DNA from: Planctomycetota bacterium
GTDB lineage: Bacteria > Planctomycetota > UBA1135 > UBA2386
Assembly: GCA_029936315.1 (NCBI GenBank)
Contig: JAPYTD010000022.1
Location: 5,526-59,933 of the forward strand
Reading direction: 5' to 3'
DNA: 54,408 nucleotides
In this document: piece after piece, positions 1 to 9,175 of the stretch
How positions within the stretch are numbered: position 1 is the stretch's first letter
Layout: each line of letters opens with the position of its first letter
The notes under the pieces: generated by a model
Told to the model about the DNA's origin: nothing
What the model saw: the letters and a program-made list of their open reading frames with translations, nothing else
The model's database searches: none
Translations under genes and position numbers: made by a program

Positions 1-17
1 GCCGATTAGAAATCGGC
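1..17 (-). terminator. hairpin at the 3' end of the first VWA gene
   Basis: A perfect 7-bp inverted repeat (GCCGATT / AATCGGC) with a 3-nt loop sits at the window edge and touches the stop codon of the minus-strand gene that ends at position 17. It could be the stem of a transcription terminator. Whether a U-run follows cannot be seen because it would lie outside the window. Confidence 0.4.
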
Positions 18-1852
18 TACACGTCGCGGAACTTGCCGCCATTCTGCTTCGCGATGCGGCGCATCAGCTCGGCGGGACTCAGGGTCATCCGGTTTTGGCG
101 TTGTCTCTCTTCGTCCGGCGTTGCCGAGCTGATGAACACAGCGTTGATTCGCACTTCCTTGAAGCGGTTGATCTCCGCAATCAGGCGCAGAATCTCGACT
201 GGGTCCTGCACGTCGCCGACTGACGGCGCGCCATCGGACAGCAAGAAGATCTCATCGACCGTGGTCTCGTAGTGGTTGCCGTAGACGAGCGACTTGATGT
301 TGAGTGCCGATTCCACGCCACTCCACAGGTTGGTGCCACCGAGCGGCTTCAGCTTCGCGACGAACTTCTTGAAGCTCACCTTGTTGCGCTTACTGGCTGC
401 GACGAGCTTCTTGCGCCAGCTGTCGGCCTTGTCGGATCCATTGAACGTGACCAGGTTAAACATCGCGTTTGGCGACAGCCCATCGATCGCCTTGAGCAGT
501 TCGCGCTTGGCGTAGTCGAGGCGGCGCATCTTGCCGCCACCGTCGTTCATCGGCCAATCCATGCTGCCGGACAGGTCGAGGATGAAGACCACCCGTGAGC
601 CTTCGACGGGGATGCCGACGAAGCCGGCTGCTGCGGTGCCAGCCTTGGTAGTCCGCTCGCGCTTCTCGGTGACCTTGATGTTGTCCTTCTCCTTGTCCCA
701 GAGTTCGCGCCATTGGTCTGGTTGGTTGGCGGAGTAGACGGCGCCAGTCATGCTGACCAGTAGGTCGTGCACGCGCGTCTTCAGCAGGTAACTCAGCTTG
801 CCGGACTCAACGTCCTTGGGATTGTCACGGAAGCGCTCGAGCACTGCGATCAGCGCCGGCACAGCTTCACCCGAGCGGAAGTCGTCAAGCAGGCGCACGA
901 GCACCATGTCGGCGCGCCAGGTCGTGCGGCCCAGTGCTTTGATCGCGGCGCGAACGGCAAGGCGTGCCGTCGGTGGCGCCGGGCGAGCGGGAGCTTCCTT
1001 AGCGTCGTCCTTGTCGGCATCGCCTTCGCCAGCTTCGCCTCCCTTGGGCTTCTTATCGTCGCTGGCTCTGATCTTCTCGCGGTTGAGGTCGTCCTCCGCG
1101 TCCCGCATGAACTTTGCGTAGATGGTGCGCAGGGCCTTGGCCGCTGTCACGAGCACCGCGTCGTCGGTCTCTCCATCGACGACGCGGACCAGCGCACGCG
1201 TCGCCTTCTCATCCCCGATCCTCTGCAGGGCATCGATTGCATGGATGCGAACCATCGGGCTGGCATCGGCGAGCGCGGCTTCGATGACCGGCTCGTATGC
1301 CTCATCCTTGATGTAGCCGAGTGCCAACAGTGCGGCGGAGCGTAGCTCCTTGCTGGATTTGCCCTTGTGCCACTCCCCGCGTGCGCCCGCGGCAAGTGCT
1401 TCCTTGGCTTCCTCGCTGGTGAGCATCTTCATGGTCTCGAGCGCGATGGAGCGCACTCGGTAGGGGGCCATGGCGTAGGTGAACTTGCGCTTCGGGTTGA
1501 GTCCGACACTCGCTGCGTCGGCCATTGCGCGTGCCGCCTTGGCATTGTCCAGCGCGGCCGTCGCTTCGAGGATGGCCTTGAGGTCCCCCGCGTTCGTCAG
1601 GTTGCCCGGATCCCCTTTGGCACGGACCTTGTATTTGACGGCGAGCGACTTCTTGCCGATGTCCCGCTTGCTGCGGTAGTTGATTTTGCCCTTGCGGTAG
1701 AGCTTCAGCCACGCGTCGAGCGCCTTCAGGGGCTGGCCCTGTGGCTTCTGAACGAGACCACGGGATTCGACCGCGGACGGCGTGAATGGACGGAAGTCAG
1801 ATTCTGCGGGCGGGAGGGCGCCGCAGATGGTGGCGATTAGCAGGGCGAACAT
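17..1852 (-). CDS. exported HEAT-repeat/von Willebrand factor A protein
   Basis: A 611-residue protein. The N-terminus (MFALLIATICGALPPAES) is a short hydrophobic export signal. Residues about 150-250 hold HEAT-like helical repeats, followed by a charged, low-complexity linker around 258-285 rich in Lys, Asp and Glu. A VWA domain occupies about 420-600: the metal-binding (MIDAS) motif DLSGSM, then GGTNLWSG and LLSDGAPS are all present, so metal-dependent ligand binding is plausible. The target is unknown. It is the last of three minus-strand genes after an ECF sigma factor and its anti-sigma factor and may belong to that regulon. A second protein of the same architecture is encoded at 24499-26583. 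Known of the family: HEAT plus VWA secreted proteins are common in Planctomycetota; their role is not established. Confidence 0.85.
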   Translation of the reverse strand: MFALLIATICGALPPAESDFRPFTPSAVESRGLVQKPQGQPLKALDAWLKLYRKGKINYRSKRDIGKKSLAVKYKVRAKGDPGNLTNAGDLKAILEATAALDNAKAARAMADAASVGLNPKRKFTYAMAPYRVRSIALETMKMLTSEEAKEALAAGARGEWHKGKSSKELRSAALLALGYIKDEAYEPVIEAALADASPMVRIHAIDALQRIGDEKATRALVRVVDGETDDAVLVTAAKALRTIYAKFMRDAEDDLNREKIRASDDKKPKGGEAGEGDADKDDAKEAPARPAPPTARLAVRAAIKALGRTTWRADMVLVRLLDDFRSGEAVPALIAVLERFRDNPKDVESGKLSYLLKTRVHDLLVSMTGAVYSANQPDQWRELWDKEKDNIKVTEKRERTTKAGTAAAGFVGIPVEGSRVVFILDLSGSMDWPMNDGGGKMRRLDYAKRELLKAIDGLSPNAMFNLVTFNGSDKADSWRKKLVAASKRNKVSFKKFVAKLKPLGGTNLWSGVESALNIKSLVYGNHYETTVDEIFLLSDGAPSVGDVQDPVEILRLIAEINRFKEVRINAVFISSATPDEERQRQNRMTLSPAELMRRIAKQNGGKFRDV

Positions 1853-1927
1853 TCGTCGAACGGTTTGGCCAGGGCGGGCCGGAGGGGGTGGCCCACTCTA
1901 GCCAGAGTCCGTCCGCGAGTTGCAGGA

Positions 1928-3097
1928 TCAGCGGTTTTGGGTCCACTCGATCTGGATCCGCATGAAGTTGGCGTTCACTTCGCTGCGCGGTGCTACCCAA
2001 CTCGAACCGCAATCGTTACCAAGCAAGAACGCTGTGCCCGGATGTATCCTCTGGAGTCGGTTGTGCCCTTGCTGCGGGTCGCCAACGATGAGGAACAGCT
2101 TGGCGAACACCCCTGGGCGCTGGGTGTTGAGCACCATCAGGTGGTTATATTCTTCGTGCTGATTGCGTGGTTTGAAGGTGATCGCGCTTGAGATATTGGC
2201 CAGGCGATGGTCACTGAGAATCGGTGCGACGATCGCTTCGATCGTTTGGGCGGTAGGGGCTTCGAATCCTGCTACTTGGTCGAGCCTTTTGACGGCGGAC
2301 CGCAGTTCGAAGCCCACTTCGGCGTCCATGAAGAACAGCGCCTGATGTTCGCGGAGATCGAGCAGTAGGTGGCCAAAGTCCCGCATTTCGTTTGCGCTAT
2401 CCAGGACCTCTTTGATCGCCATGCTGTGATCGAACTCGGGATTGCGCATGTTGCGTATCCCTCGCGCGGCCGTCATGTAGCGGTCTTCGAACTGGCGCGA
2501 CGTTTCGATCGCGACAACCTCGTACGATAGCGGCTTGAGCCACGACGGCTGGTTGCTCAAATTTGGCAGGCGTCGCGGCTCCAGCGTGCCGTGGCTGGTG
2601 TTTGCGGCGAGCTCAGTCCCCGCCCCGCCGCCGACTTGGCGATTGCCGATGAGACTCCGCTCATCCCTGTTCGTAAAGTTCCTGTTCGTAACGTTCCTGT
2701 TCGTAGCGTCCCTGTTTGCAACGTTCGCCGTAGTGGGCGTAGCCAAATCGCCGGACGTGTCATGCAGGTAGCTGACGCCAATCAGTAACGCCGCCGCCGC
2801 CGCAGCACCGGTGAACGCGTAACGCAACTTGCTCCACAGCGGCACATCTTCTTGGAAGACCGCGCTCGGCGTGCCTTCGCCGGCGTGAATGCGCTCCCAC
2901 AGTTGCTCGCGGAAGCCGTTGTCGACCTCTTGCTGATGTAGGGTGAGCGTCAGTTGTTGAGCAGCTTGCAGCTCAAGCCAGAACGTGCCGCAAGTCGCGC
3001 ACGACTCGGCGTGGTTTATGACTTCGCTGCGGCGGCCTGACGGCAGTCGGCCGTCGAGGCACTGAGACAGTTCGTAGCGACAGGTTGTACAGTTCAT
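1928..3097 (-). CDS. membrane anti-sigma factor with zf-HC2 zinc finger
   Basis: A 389-residue protein beginning with a zinc-finger anti-sigma domain: Cys3 and Cys6, then His29-x3-Cys33-x2-Cys36, the usual HxxxCxxC arrangement. One membrane segment follows at about residues 91-113 (AAAAAALLIGVSYL). After it comes an Asn/Thr/Arg-rich stretch of five-residue repeats, then about 220 extracytoplasmic residues that I do not recognise. The gene starts 16 bp after the stop of the ECF sigma factor gene, the normal arrangement for a sigma/anti-sigma pair. Inferred role: it holds the sigma factor inactive at the membrane and releases it on an envelope signal sensed by the C-terminal part. Confidence 0.8.
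   Translation of the reverse strand: MNCTTCRYELSQCLDGRLPSGRRSEVINHAESCATCGTFWLELQAAQQLTLTLHQQEVDNGFREQLWERIHAGEGTPSAVFQEDVPLWSKLRYAFTGAAAAAALLIGVSYLHDTSGDLATPTTANVANRDATNRNVTNRNFTNRDERSLIGNRQVGGGAGTELAANTSHGTLEPRRLPNLSNQPSWLKPLSYEVVAIETSRQFEDRYMTAARGIRNMRNPEFDHSMAIKEVLDSANEMRDFGHLLLDLREHQALFFMDAEVGFELRSAVKRLDQVAGFEAPTAQTIEAIVAPILSDHRLANISSAITFKPRNQHEEYNHLMVLNTQRPGVFAKLFLIVGDPQQGHNRLQRIHPGTAFLLGNDCGSSWVAPRSEVNANFMRIQIEWTQNR
2666..2725 (-). repeat. 15-bp tandem repeat (4 units) inside the anti-sigma gene
   Basis: Four head-to-tail 15-bp units of the form CCTGTTCGTAACGTT (plus-strand reading) lie at 2666-2680, 2681-2695, 2696-2710 and 2711-2725. They encode five-residue units of the NVTNR type just after the membrane segment. 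The unit is a multiple of three, so changes in copy number would keep the reading frame and only lengthen or shorten the periplasmic linker. Confidence 0.85.
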
Positions 3098-3113
3098 CAG
3101 TTGAGGTTCTCGC

Positions 3114-3674
3114 TCACACCTTGATCAAACGGCTTACCATTGAAGTGAATCGTTGGCGCGCGCGGAACAGCCGGGTTGAAACCGTCTTGACGGGGCAGCC
3201 CATCACGGCGGCAGCATCTTCGTAACTCATCCCTTCAACTTCGCAGAGCAAGAAGGCCTCCCGGAACTTGGTCGGCAACTCACTGATTGCTCGCTCGATT
3301 GCGACCTGCGCTTCGCGCGTTTCGGCGATGGCGTCGGGCTGTTCGCTGCGGTGATCCGTCGGCGTAAACGGCTGGTCGTCGTCCTTCTGCAGGTCGCGGA
3401 AGAGGCTTATCTTGAACTTGCGCCGACGTAGTTGGTCGAGGCACAGGTTGCGGGCGACGCGGAACAGCCACGGCCGGAAGGCGGCGGCGGGTACCTGATT
3501 CAGGTGACGGTAGAGCGCCAGGAAGGCGTCCTGGGCAACATCCTCCGCCGCAATAGGGTCGCCAAGAAGCCGGCTCGCGTAGGCCTTGAGGCTGTCGGCG
3601 TGCTCGGCCAGGGCACGATGGTAGGAGACCATCGTGACCGGGTCTGGCTGGTATTCGTGGTTGGACTGTGCCAT
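3114..3674 (-). CDS. ECF-family RNA polymerase sigma factor
   Basis: A 186-residue sigma factor. Region 2 (about residues 25-95) carries AEDVAQDAFLALYRHL and FRPWLFRVARNLCLDQLRRR, the helix that binds the -10 element and core polymerase. Region 4 (about 130-182) carries LPTKFREAFLLCEVEGMSYE and a helix-turn-helix ending VKTVSTRLFRARQRF. Regions 1 and 3 are absent, as in the ECF group. It is the first gene of a minus-strand set with the zinc-finger anti-sigma factor and an exported VWA protein. No Shine-Dalgarno sequence is visible before the ATG; an alternative start is Met15. Confidence 0.92.
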   Translation of the reverse strand: MAQSNHEYQPDPVTMVSYHRALAEHADSLKAYASRLLGDPIAAEDVAQDAFLALYRHLNQVPAAAFRPWLFRVARNLCLDQLRRRKFKISLFRDLQKDDDQPFTPTDHRSEQPDAIAETREAQVAIERAISELPTKFREAFLLCEVEGMSYEDAAAVMGCPVKTVSTRLFRARQRFTSMVSRLIKV

Positions 3675-3841
3675 GACGAAAGGGCGGGTCGGGAGGTGCG
3701 TGGGTAGGGTATCCGGCCGGAACCGTCGACAAGGGCATCATCGGTTGCGGATAGACCTTTGAGGACGGGATCCGAGCTGGGAAACTCCGGGGCGACGAAA
3801 AACAGGTCCCAAAGCGATCTTGAGGCCTACGTCATCCACCT

Positions 3842-4723
3842 ATGAAGACCCAAAACACTGACTTTGCACGCGATGGTATCGGTGCTTTGCTCATTTCGGC
3901 CCTTTTGGGCGCCTCGATGCTGCTCGGCGGCTGCGCGCACCGGTCCGTTGTGAGCATCGACGGGTCGCTGCCATTCGGGCCTGAGGTTCAGAGGATCCGA
4001 ATCGAGATGCAGAACGGTTCGCTCGGGGTCTTGGCCATCGAAGCCTCTGCGGCCGCGAACGAACTGACCTACGTTGGCGGACTCCGCCGGGATGCTAATA
4101 CCGCCGAAGGACTCGTTGCGCTCGCGAACGTGGCCGATGTGCTTAGTGCGGCCATGGATCCGAAGCAGTCGGGCACGCTGGTGGTTCGCTGTCCGACCGC
4201 GCCGGCCGGCGTGCAGGGGATGATCGCCTACGAGGGCAGCATCAGCATCCCGGCCGCAATGCCCTTGGAGGTTACGGTTACGAGCAATGGCCACGTCACG
4301 CTGATGGACCGCGGCGCGTCCAGCAAGGTCGTGACACGGCGCGGGGACCTGCGCTTCGAGCGATGTAAGGGCGCCATCGAGGCCAACACGGGCCAGGGTA
4401 TGTTGATCGCGTTCGACCATGAGGGCGACATCGATGTGCGCACCGGGCTTGGCGACATGCAGGTGTTCGTGGTCAAGCCAGGCGACCAAATCACCCTTAG
4501 CACCGGCAAGGGAACCGTGCAGTGTCACGTTCCAGGGGACATTGGCTGCGAGGTCGATGCGCGCGCAGAGATTGGGCGGATTGGCAATGACTTCGGCTTT
4601 GAGGTGCGCAGAGTCGGCGACTACAGCGCGGCAATGACTGGCAGGCGCGGCACTGCGAAAACCCGCGTGATTCTGCGTACGGCTTCGGGACACATTTCTC
4701 TCATCCAGCGCAAGTCTCCCTAG
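3842..4723 (+). CDS. lipoprotein with DUF4097-like beta-repeat domain
   Basis: A 293-residue protein. A signal peptide with hydrophobic core ALLISALLGASML ends in the lipobox LLGGC, so Cys31 is the probable lipid-modified residue. The mature part is a run of short beta-strand repeats (GSLGVLAIEA, GHVTLMD, GDLRFERCKGAIEANTG, GDIDVRTGLGDMQVFV, GKGTVQCHV), typical of the putative-adhesin DUF4097 family. The function of that family is uncertain; members are often found near sigma/anti-sigma genes. This gene is divergent from the ECF sigma factor gene, 167 bp away. Confidence 0.65.
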   Translation: MKTQNTDFARDGIGALLISALLGASMLLGGCAHRSVVSIDGSLPFGPEVQRIRIEMQNGSLGVLAIEASAAANELTYVGGLRRDANTAEGLVALANVADVLSAAMDPKQSGTLVVRCPTAPAGVQGMIAYEGSISIPAAMPLEVTVTSNGHVTLMDRGASSKVVTRRGDLRFERCKGAIEANTGQGMLIAFDHEGDIDVRTGLGDMQVFVVKPGDQITLSTGKGTVQCHVPGDIGCEVDARAEIGRIGNDFGFEVRRVGDYSAAMTGRRGTAKTRVILRTASGHISLIQRKSP

Positions 4724-4808
4724 CCGCGGGGTTTCGGGGCTGACGGAGGGAGCAAGAACAGGGTCGGTAGTTACCTGCACCGAGATGTGGCCTAGGCGGC
4801 GGTGGCTT

Positions 4809-4840
4809 CCGACTTCCTTTTCTGAATTAGGAAATGTCGG
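4809..4840 (+). terminator. imperfect hairpin downstream of the lipoprotein gene
   Basis: CCGAC and TTCCT pair with AGGAA and GTCGG around a 10-nt loop, with a 2-nt bulge. No T-run follows, so factor-independent termination is uncertain. It is the only clear secondary structure in the 247-bp gap between the lipoprotein gene and the Fis-type regulator. Confidence 0.3.
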
Positions 4841-4970
4841 CAGGAACCTCACGAAATCGCCCACGTCTCGTAGCAAGCACTAGCCCCCAAGACCCCTGAC
4901 CCTAGTCGCCCGCACTGCGCTTCGGTATCGCCGCCGCAAACGCAAATAATACGGGTGAAGCCAATCAATC

Positions 4971-5381
4971 ATGACCCTCGGCAAAAGACTGCTCGTCTAT
5001 TCCGCTCAAGACCCATCCGCACAGAACCTGACGAAGGCCACCGCTGAGTGGGGATGCATGGTCTCCGCATGTGGCTCAATCGATGAACTGCGCGGCCGCA
5101 TCGAAGGTGCTGATTTCGACTACGTGTTGGTCGAGTCCTCCGTGGACTTGCAACGCCTCCTCGCGGAGAAGAGCATCCAAGAGACGCTGACGTTGCCCCT
5201 CGCCGAAGTCGAGAAGCGCCACATCCAGCGCGTCCTCGCTTCGACCGGTGGCAACAAGACTCGTGCTGCTCGCGTGCTCGGGATCGACACCAAGACGCTC
5301 TACAACAAGCTCAAGAGCTACAAGTCGTCCGAAGAGCTCGCGCGCAAGCGTGGTCTTGGCGCCGGGTCAGTGGCGATCTAG
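4971..5381 (+). CDS. Fis-type DNA-binding regulator with degenerate receiver domain
   Basis: A 136-residue protein. Residues about 7-70 have the layout of a response-regulator receiver, but the strand that normally ends in the phosphorylated Asp reads FDYVLVESSVD, with Glu at the expected position; the usual acidic pair and Lys are not evident. It is also short for a receiver. Residues about 76-120 form a Fis/HTH_8 helix-turn-helix (VLASTGGNKTRAARVLGI then DTKTLYNKLKSY), as found at the C-terminus of NtrC-type activators. The central AAA+ sigma-54 domain is missing. Inferred: a small DNA-binding regulator working without phosphorylation, the Glu perhaps mimicking the phosphorylated state. Confidence 0.75.
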   Translation: MTLGKRLLVYSAQDPSAQNLTKATAEWGCMVSACGSIDELRGRIEGADFDYVLVESSVDLQRLLAEKSIQETLTLPLAEVEKRHIQRVLASTGGNKTRAARVLGIDTKTLYNKLKSYKSSEELARKRGLGAGSVAI

Positions 5382-5512
5382 CCCAAGATCATTGTGCAAA
5401 GCGCGACCGTTGCCATTGGCGGTTTGCGCATCGGTAGTCCGCGGTGCCAGCCAGATTGGGTTTGGTGAGGCAGACTGTTTCGGCGCGCCGAGTCCGGCCG
5501 CCGGGAAAGCCT

Positions 5513-5767
5513 ATGGACCGCGTAGACACCCTCATCGCTGAGCTTTCTTGCCGTTATCAGAACACCAACAGCAAGTTCTTGACGGCTGTTCGGCCCTTCG
5601 TCGTGAAGATCCTCGACGCCAAGACTTCGGAAGATGCGCGAGTTCCTCTCCTTGAGATGCTCGCTGAGACCTTTGAACGCGATGTCACCGTGCGGGCAGG
5701 CTGCGAGTCCGCCCGCGTCGCATGGGCTCAGTTCACGGAGCTCTTGATGCGCCTGCTCAAGGGCTGA
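5513..5767 (+). CDS. small hypothetical protein
   Basis: An 84-residue protein starting MDRVDTLIAELSCRYQ. I prefer this ATG over an upstream one at 5444 because the intervening residues are Arg/Pro-rich and do not look coding. It is predicted to be largely helical (FLTAVRPFVVKILDAKT, VPLLEMLAETFERDV, VAWAQFTELLMRLLKG) and carries no signal peptide. I do not recognise a family. It lies between the Fis-type regulator and prfB, with no overlap to either. Confidence 0.55.
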   Translation: MDRVDTLIAELSCRYQNTNSKFLTAVRPFVVKILDAKTSEDARVPLLEMLAETFERDVTVRAGCESARVAWAQFTELLMRLLKG

Positions 5768-6111
5768 GAAACCCCACACTCGCCTGGGAGGAGTCCAACT
5801 CCGAGAGTTTCTACCGTTGCCCGAACTTAGGCGTATTCGGGGAAACCTCGATGTGACCGTGCGAAGCCCCAACGTTGGTTTGCGGCGTAAGTGAGATCGC
5901 TGCCAGCAAGCACTTATGCACTGTCAGCGGGAGCCGAGAATGGGCTGATCGCCGGGGGCGCGATCCAATCGCACACCTGAATCCGCGATGGGCCATGATT
6001 CGCCGGCTTCGATCCTTTGCCTGCAGTGCCCGTCGTGGATTCTACTTTTCCGGCCGCTAACCCTAGCCACGCTGGACTCCTCTGAAGCCAGACGCCAAAG
6101 TGCTCGCCCCA
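5768..6111. other. 344-bp gap before prfB, no gene recognised
   Basis: Short open frames here have non-coding composition. A 5-bp hairpin (GGAGT-CCA-ACTCC, about 5790-5802) could be the weak terminator of the small gene ending at 5767. I looked for tRNA T-arms, tmRNA, SRP RNA and common riboswitch cores and saw none. The region presumably holds the promoter of the prfB-purH operon, but no clear -35/-10 pair could be assigned. Confidence 0.5.
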
Positions 6112-7222
6112 ATGGGTCTGCAAGAGCACAAAGAGGTTCTCAAAGCGGCCGACGAGCGGCTCCAATCGCTCAAGGTGTCACTTTGACTACGTTCGTCACC
6201 ACCGCGAGCTAGCGGATATCGAAAACCAGATGTCCCAGCCCGGCTTCTGGGATGACGCGGAACGCGCCCAGAAAGTCGTTCAACAAAAGAAATTATGCAC
6301 GCAGGTGGTCGAACCAATCGACCGCCTCGGCCAGTTCCTTGAAGACGGCTACGTTTTGGTCGAGATGGGCGAAGACGATCCGCGGGCCGTCGAAGCCGAG
6401 CTGCAAGCGGGCAAGGCTGCGTTGGCTGAGGGCATGGATACTCTTGAGTTCCAACTGATGCTGGGCGGTCCGCACGACGTGTCCAATGCCATTGTCACTT
6501 TGCAGCCGGGAGCCGGCGGCGTCGATGCATCGGACTTCGCCGAGATGCTGCTTCGCATGTACGTGAAGTGGGCCGCCAAGCGCGACTACGACGTTGCTGA
6601 GATGGACTTCCAGAAGGCAGAAGAGGCCGGCATCCGTAACGTCACGATCATCATCAAGGGCCCGTATGCCTACGGCCGGATGAAGGCCGAGCAGGGCGTG
6701 CACCGTTTGGTGCGCATCTCGCCGTTCGACGGCAACGCGCGTCGGCAGACGTCGTTTGCGTCGGTCGAAGTTGTGCCCGAGCTTGAAGATGATTTTTCGA
6801 TCGAGATCCGCAAGGACGACCTGCGCGTCGACACGTATCGCGCGTCCGGCGCAGGTGGCCAGCACGTCAACAAGACGGAGTCAGCGATTCGGTTGACGCA
6901 CTTGCCAACGGGCCTGGTCGTTGCGTGCCAGACCGAGCGCAGCCAACACAAGAATCGCGACTCCGCGATGAAGGCGCTGCGTTCGAAGCTCTACCAACTC
7001 GAATTGGCCAAGCGCGAAGAGGAGCTGGCCAAGTTCTACGGCGATCGCGGTTCGATCAGCTGGGGCAACCAGATTCGAAGCTACGTGCTGCAGCCTTACC
7101 AGATGTGCAAGGACCTGCGCACTGAAGTTGAGACATCGGATGTTTCCGGGGTTCTGGACGGCAATCTCGATCCATTCATCGAAGGTTATTTAAAGATGCG
7201 AAAGAGCGAGGCAAAGGCATGA
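6112..7222 (+). CDS. prfB: peptide chain release factor 2 (programmed +1 frameshift)
   Basis: RF2 releases the finished protein at UGA and UAA codons. The gene is read in two frames: ATG at 6112 opens 24 codons (MGLQEHKEVL...LQSLKVSL) ending in an in-frame TGA at 6184-6186; a +1 shift at CTT-TGAC joins DYVRHHRELADIENQMSQPG and the rest of the protein. The main frame contains the codon-recognition tripeptide SPF (ISPFDGNARRQTSF), the catalytic GGQ motif (GAGGQHVNKTESAI) and family-typical SQHKNRDSAMKALRSKLYQ. The product is about 369 residues, the normal RF2 length. Its stop overlaps the purH start (ATGA), implying translational coupling. GTG at 6100 is an alternative start. Confidence 0.95.
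6172..6187 (+). promoter_or_regulatory. RF2 programmed frameshift site
   Basis: Reading AAGGTG-TCA-CTT-TGA-C: a Shine-Dalgarno-like AAGGTG lies three bases before the slippery CTT codon, which is followed by in-frame TGA and C. This spacing equals that of the Escherichia coli prfB site (AGGGGG-TAT-CTT-TGA-C). When RF2 is scarce the ribosome pauses at UGA and slips forward, so the site gives autoregulation of RF2. Confidence 0.95.
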
Positions 7223-8796
7223 GGCGCGCGCTGTTGTCAGTAACGGACAAGCAGGGAATCACTGAGTTCGCTGCTGGGTTGGTCGAAGCGGGGTTCTCGC
7301 TGTTGTCGACGGGTGGCACGCACCGTGCGATCGCCGGAGCCGGTGTCGAGGTGCAGGAAGTCGCGGACTACACGGGCTTCCCCGAGATGATGGATGGTCG
7401 GGTCAAGACACTGCATCCCAAGGTGCACGGTGGGTTGTTGGCACGGCGCGACGACGAAGCGCACGTTGCGGCGATGGGGGAGCATGGCATCGACGCGATC
7501 GATCTACTGTGCGTCAACCTCTACCGCTTCCGCGAGACGGTTCGGCGCGAGGGCATCGATCGCCAGGAGATCGTCGAGAACATCGACATTGGTGGCCCTG
7601 CGATGATCCGCAGCGGCGCCAAGAACCACCGGAACGTCGCGGTCGTGGTTGACCCCAGCGACTACTCACAAGTGTTGCAGTTGCTGAAGGAGAACGACGG
7701 CCAGCTACCGAAGGACTTCCTGCGGCGGCTTGCCGCGAAGGCCTATGCGCACACTGCTGCATACGACTCGGCGATTGCTCAGTGGTTTGACGGCGAGCGT
7801 CGTGAGCAACCGGAGCAGCCATTTTTCGCGAGCAACGTGGTAACTGCCGGCGAGAAGGTCAGCGATCTTCGTTACGGCGAGAACCCGCACCAGAAGGCTG
7901 CCTACTACACAGTTGGAGATTCTGCACCGAGTCTGGCTGGCGCCAAGCTGCTCGGTGGCAAGGCGCTCAGCTACAACAACATCCTCGACGCCGATGCGGC
8001 GATGCAGCTCGCCTTTGAGTTTGATCGAACCAGTTGCGTGTTGGTGAAGCACAGCAACCCGTGTGGCACGGCCGTCGCGGGCGACCTGCCGCGCGCCTTT
8101 GAGTTGGCGCTGTCGGGTGACCCGGTGTCCGCGTTTGGCGGCATCTTCGCAACCAACGTCACGTTTGACGCAACTACGGCTGCAGCGATCGTCGCGAGCG
8201 GAACGTTCCTCGAAGTCGTGATCGCACCGGCGATCGAGCCGCAGGCCATCGTCGAGTTGCAGAAGGCTAAGTGGGGCGCCAACGTCCGCATTCTCGAACT
8301 CGGGGGTGTGCCCGACAAGAGTGCGGGCCGTCTGGTGATGCGCCAGGTCAGCGGCGGGTTCCTGCTACAGACCGCGGACGTTCCGGCTGAAGCGCCTAAG
8401 CAGGACCTCGCGACCGAACGGGCCCCGAGCGATGCCGAGCAGAAGGCGCTCGCGTTTGCGTGGCTGTGCTGCAAGCACGTTAAGTCGAACGCAATCGTTC
8501 TGGCCCGCGCAACTGACGATGGCGCTTGCTACACGGTCGGAGTTGGCGCTGGCCAGATGAGCCGCGTTGACTCGGCCAAGATCGCGGTCGACAAGGCTGG
8601 CGATGCCACCGTGGGCTGCGTCGTCGCCAGCGATGCGTTCTTCCCGTTCGCGGATGGTCTGATCGTGTGTGCCGACGCCGGTGCAACGGCTGTGATCCAA
8701 CCGGGCGGCAGCAAACGTGACGCCGAAGTCGTGGCGGCCGCCGAAGAGCGCGGCATGGCCATGTGGATGACCGGCCAGCGCCATTTCCGCCACTAA
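7219..8796 (+). CDS. purH: bifunctional AICAR formyltransferase/IMP cyclohydrolase
   Basis: A 525-residue protein catalysing the last two steps of purine synthesis: AICAR plus 10-formyl-THF to FAICAR, then ring closure to IMP. The N-terminal cyclohydrolase part shows [16 protein letters not shown], the strongly conserved [20 protein letters not shown] and [10 protein letters not shown]. The C-terminal transformylase part shows [37 protein letters not shown] and [11 protein letters not shown]. Length is normal for the family. The start overlaps the prfB stop by four bases; a small hypothetical gene follows seven bases downstream. Confidence 0.97.
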   Translation: MRRALLSVTDKQGITEFAAGLVEAGFSLLSTGGTHRAIAGAGVEVQEVADYTGFPEMMDGRVKTLHPKVHGGLLARRDDEAHVAAMGEHGIDAIDLLCVNLYRFRETVRREGIDRQEIVENIDIGGPAMIRSGAKNHRNVAVVVDPSDYSQVLQLLKENDGQLPKDFLRRLAAKAYAHTAAYDSAIAQWFDGERREQPEQPFFASNVVTAGEKVSDLRYGENPHQKAAYYTVGDSAPSLAGAKLLGGKALSYNNILDADAAMQLAFEFDRTSCVLVKHSNPCGTAVAGDLPRAFELALSGDPVSAFGGIFATNVTFDATTAAAIVASGTFLEVVIAPAIEPQAIVELQKAKWGANVRILELGGVPDKSAGRLVMRQVSGGFLLQTADVPAEAPKQDLATERAPSDAEQKALAFAWLCCKHVKSNAIVLARATDDGACYTVGVGAGQMSRVDSAKIAVDKAGDATVGCVVASDAFFPFADGLIVCADAGATAVIQPGGSKRDAEVVAAAEERGMAMWMTGQRHFRH

Positions 8797-8803
8797 CGTT
8801 CTC

Positions 8804-9175
8804 ATGGTTGCAGCCAAAGAAATCAGTCGTGGGGTCAAGGACGTACTGCTCGGTGCGTCGATGCGTCAGGTCGCGGATGAATACCGCGAACGACTGGTTG
8901 AGGACTTTGGCTTTCGGCCAGATGAGGTTGAGTCAACCACGTTCAGCAAAGAGGTCGGCGCTTACATGCGTGCGCTGGCTCGCCACCTCGGTGATCGTCA
9001 CCAGGGCGACGTTCGCGTTGGCGAAGCACTGGCGACGTGGGTGCGGTTTACAGAGCACTACGAAGCGTGGGATGCGTTGCTGACAGGCTTCGAAGTCGAT
9101 GGCAAAGACGCGCTGATCCGTCGCGGTCGCTTGCTGTTCCCGAGCAGCCTGACGCATCACTGGGACGAAGAATGA
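8804..9175 (+). CDS. hypothetical protein in the prfB-purH-PLP-protein operon
   Basis: A 123-residue, mostly helical, charged protein without signal peptide (MVAAKEISRGVKDVLLG at the start; HLGDRHQGDVRVGEALATWV in the middle). I do not recognise the family. It is embedded in a tight operon: seven bases after purH, and its TGA stop overlaps the ATG of the following PLP-binding protein gene (ATGA). Codon use resembles its neighbours, so it is probably a real gene. Confidence 0.7.
   Translation: MVAAKEISRGVKDVLLGASMRQVADEYRERLVEDFGFRPDEVESTTFSKEVGAYMRALARHLGDRHQGDVRVGEALATWVRFTEHYEAWDALLTGFEVDGKDALIRRGRLLFPSSLTHHWDEE

Noticed and set aside
3719..3746. GGAACC with TCGGTT 16 bases later, resembling an ECF-type promoter between the sigma factor and lipoprotein genes
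   Set aside because: The -35-like part fits, but the -10 part is not typical and the orientation is towards the lipoprotein gene rather than the sigma operon. One match of this length can occur by chance in GC-rich DNA.
5875..6060. 61-codon plus-strand frame before prfB
   Set aside because: Arg/Ser-rich, no ribosome-binding site, non-coding third-base pattern.
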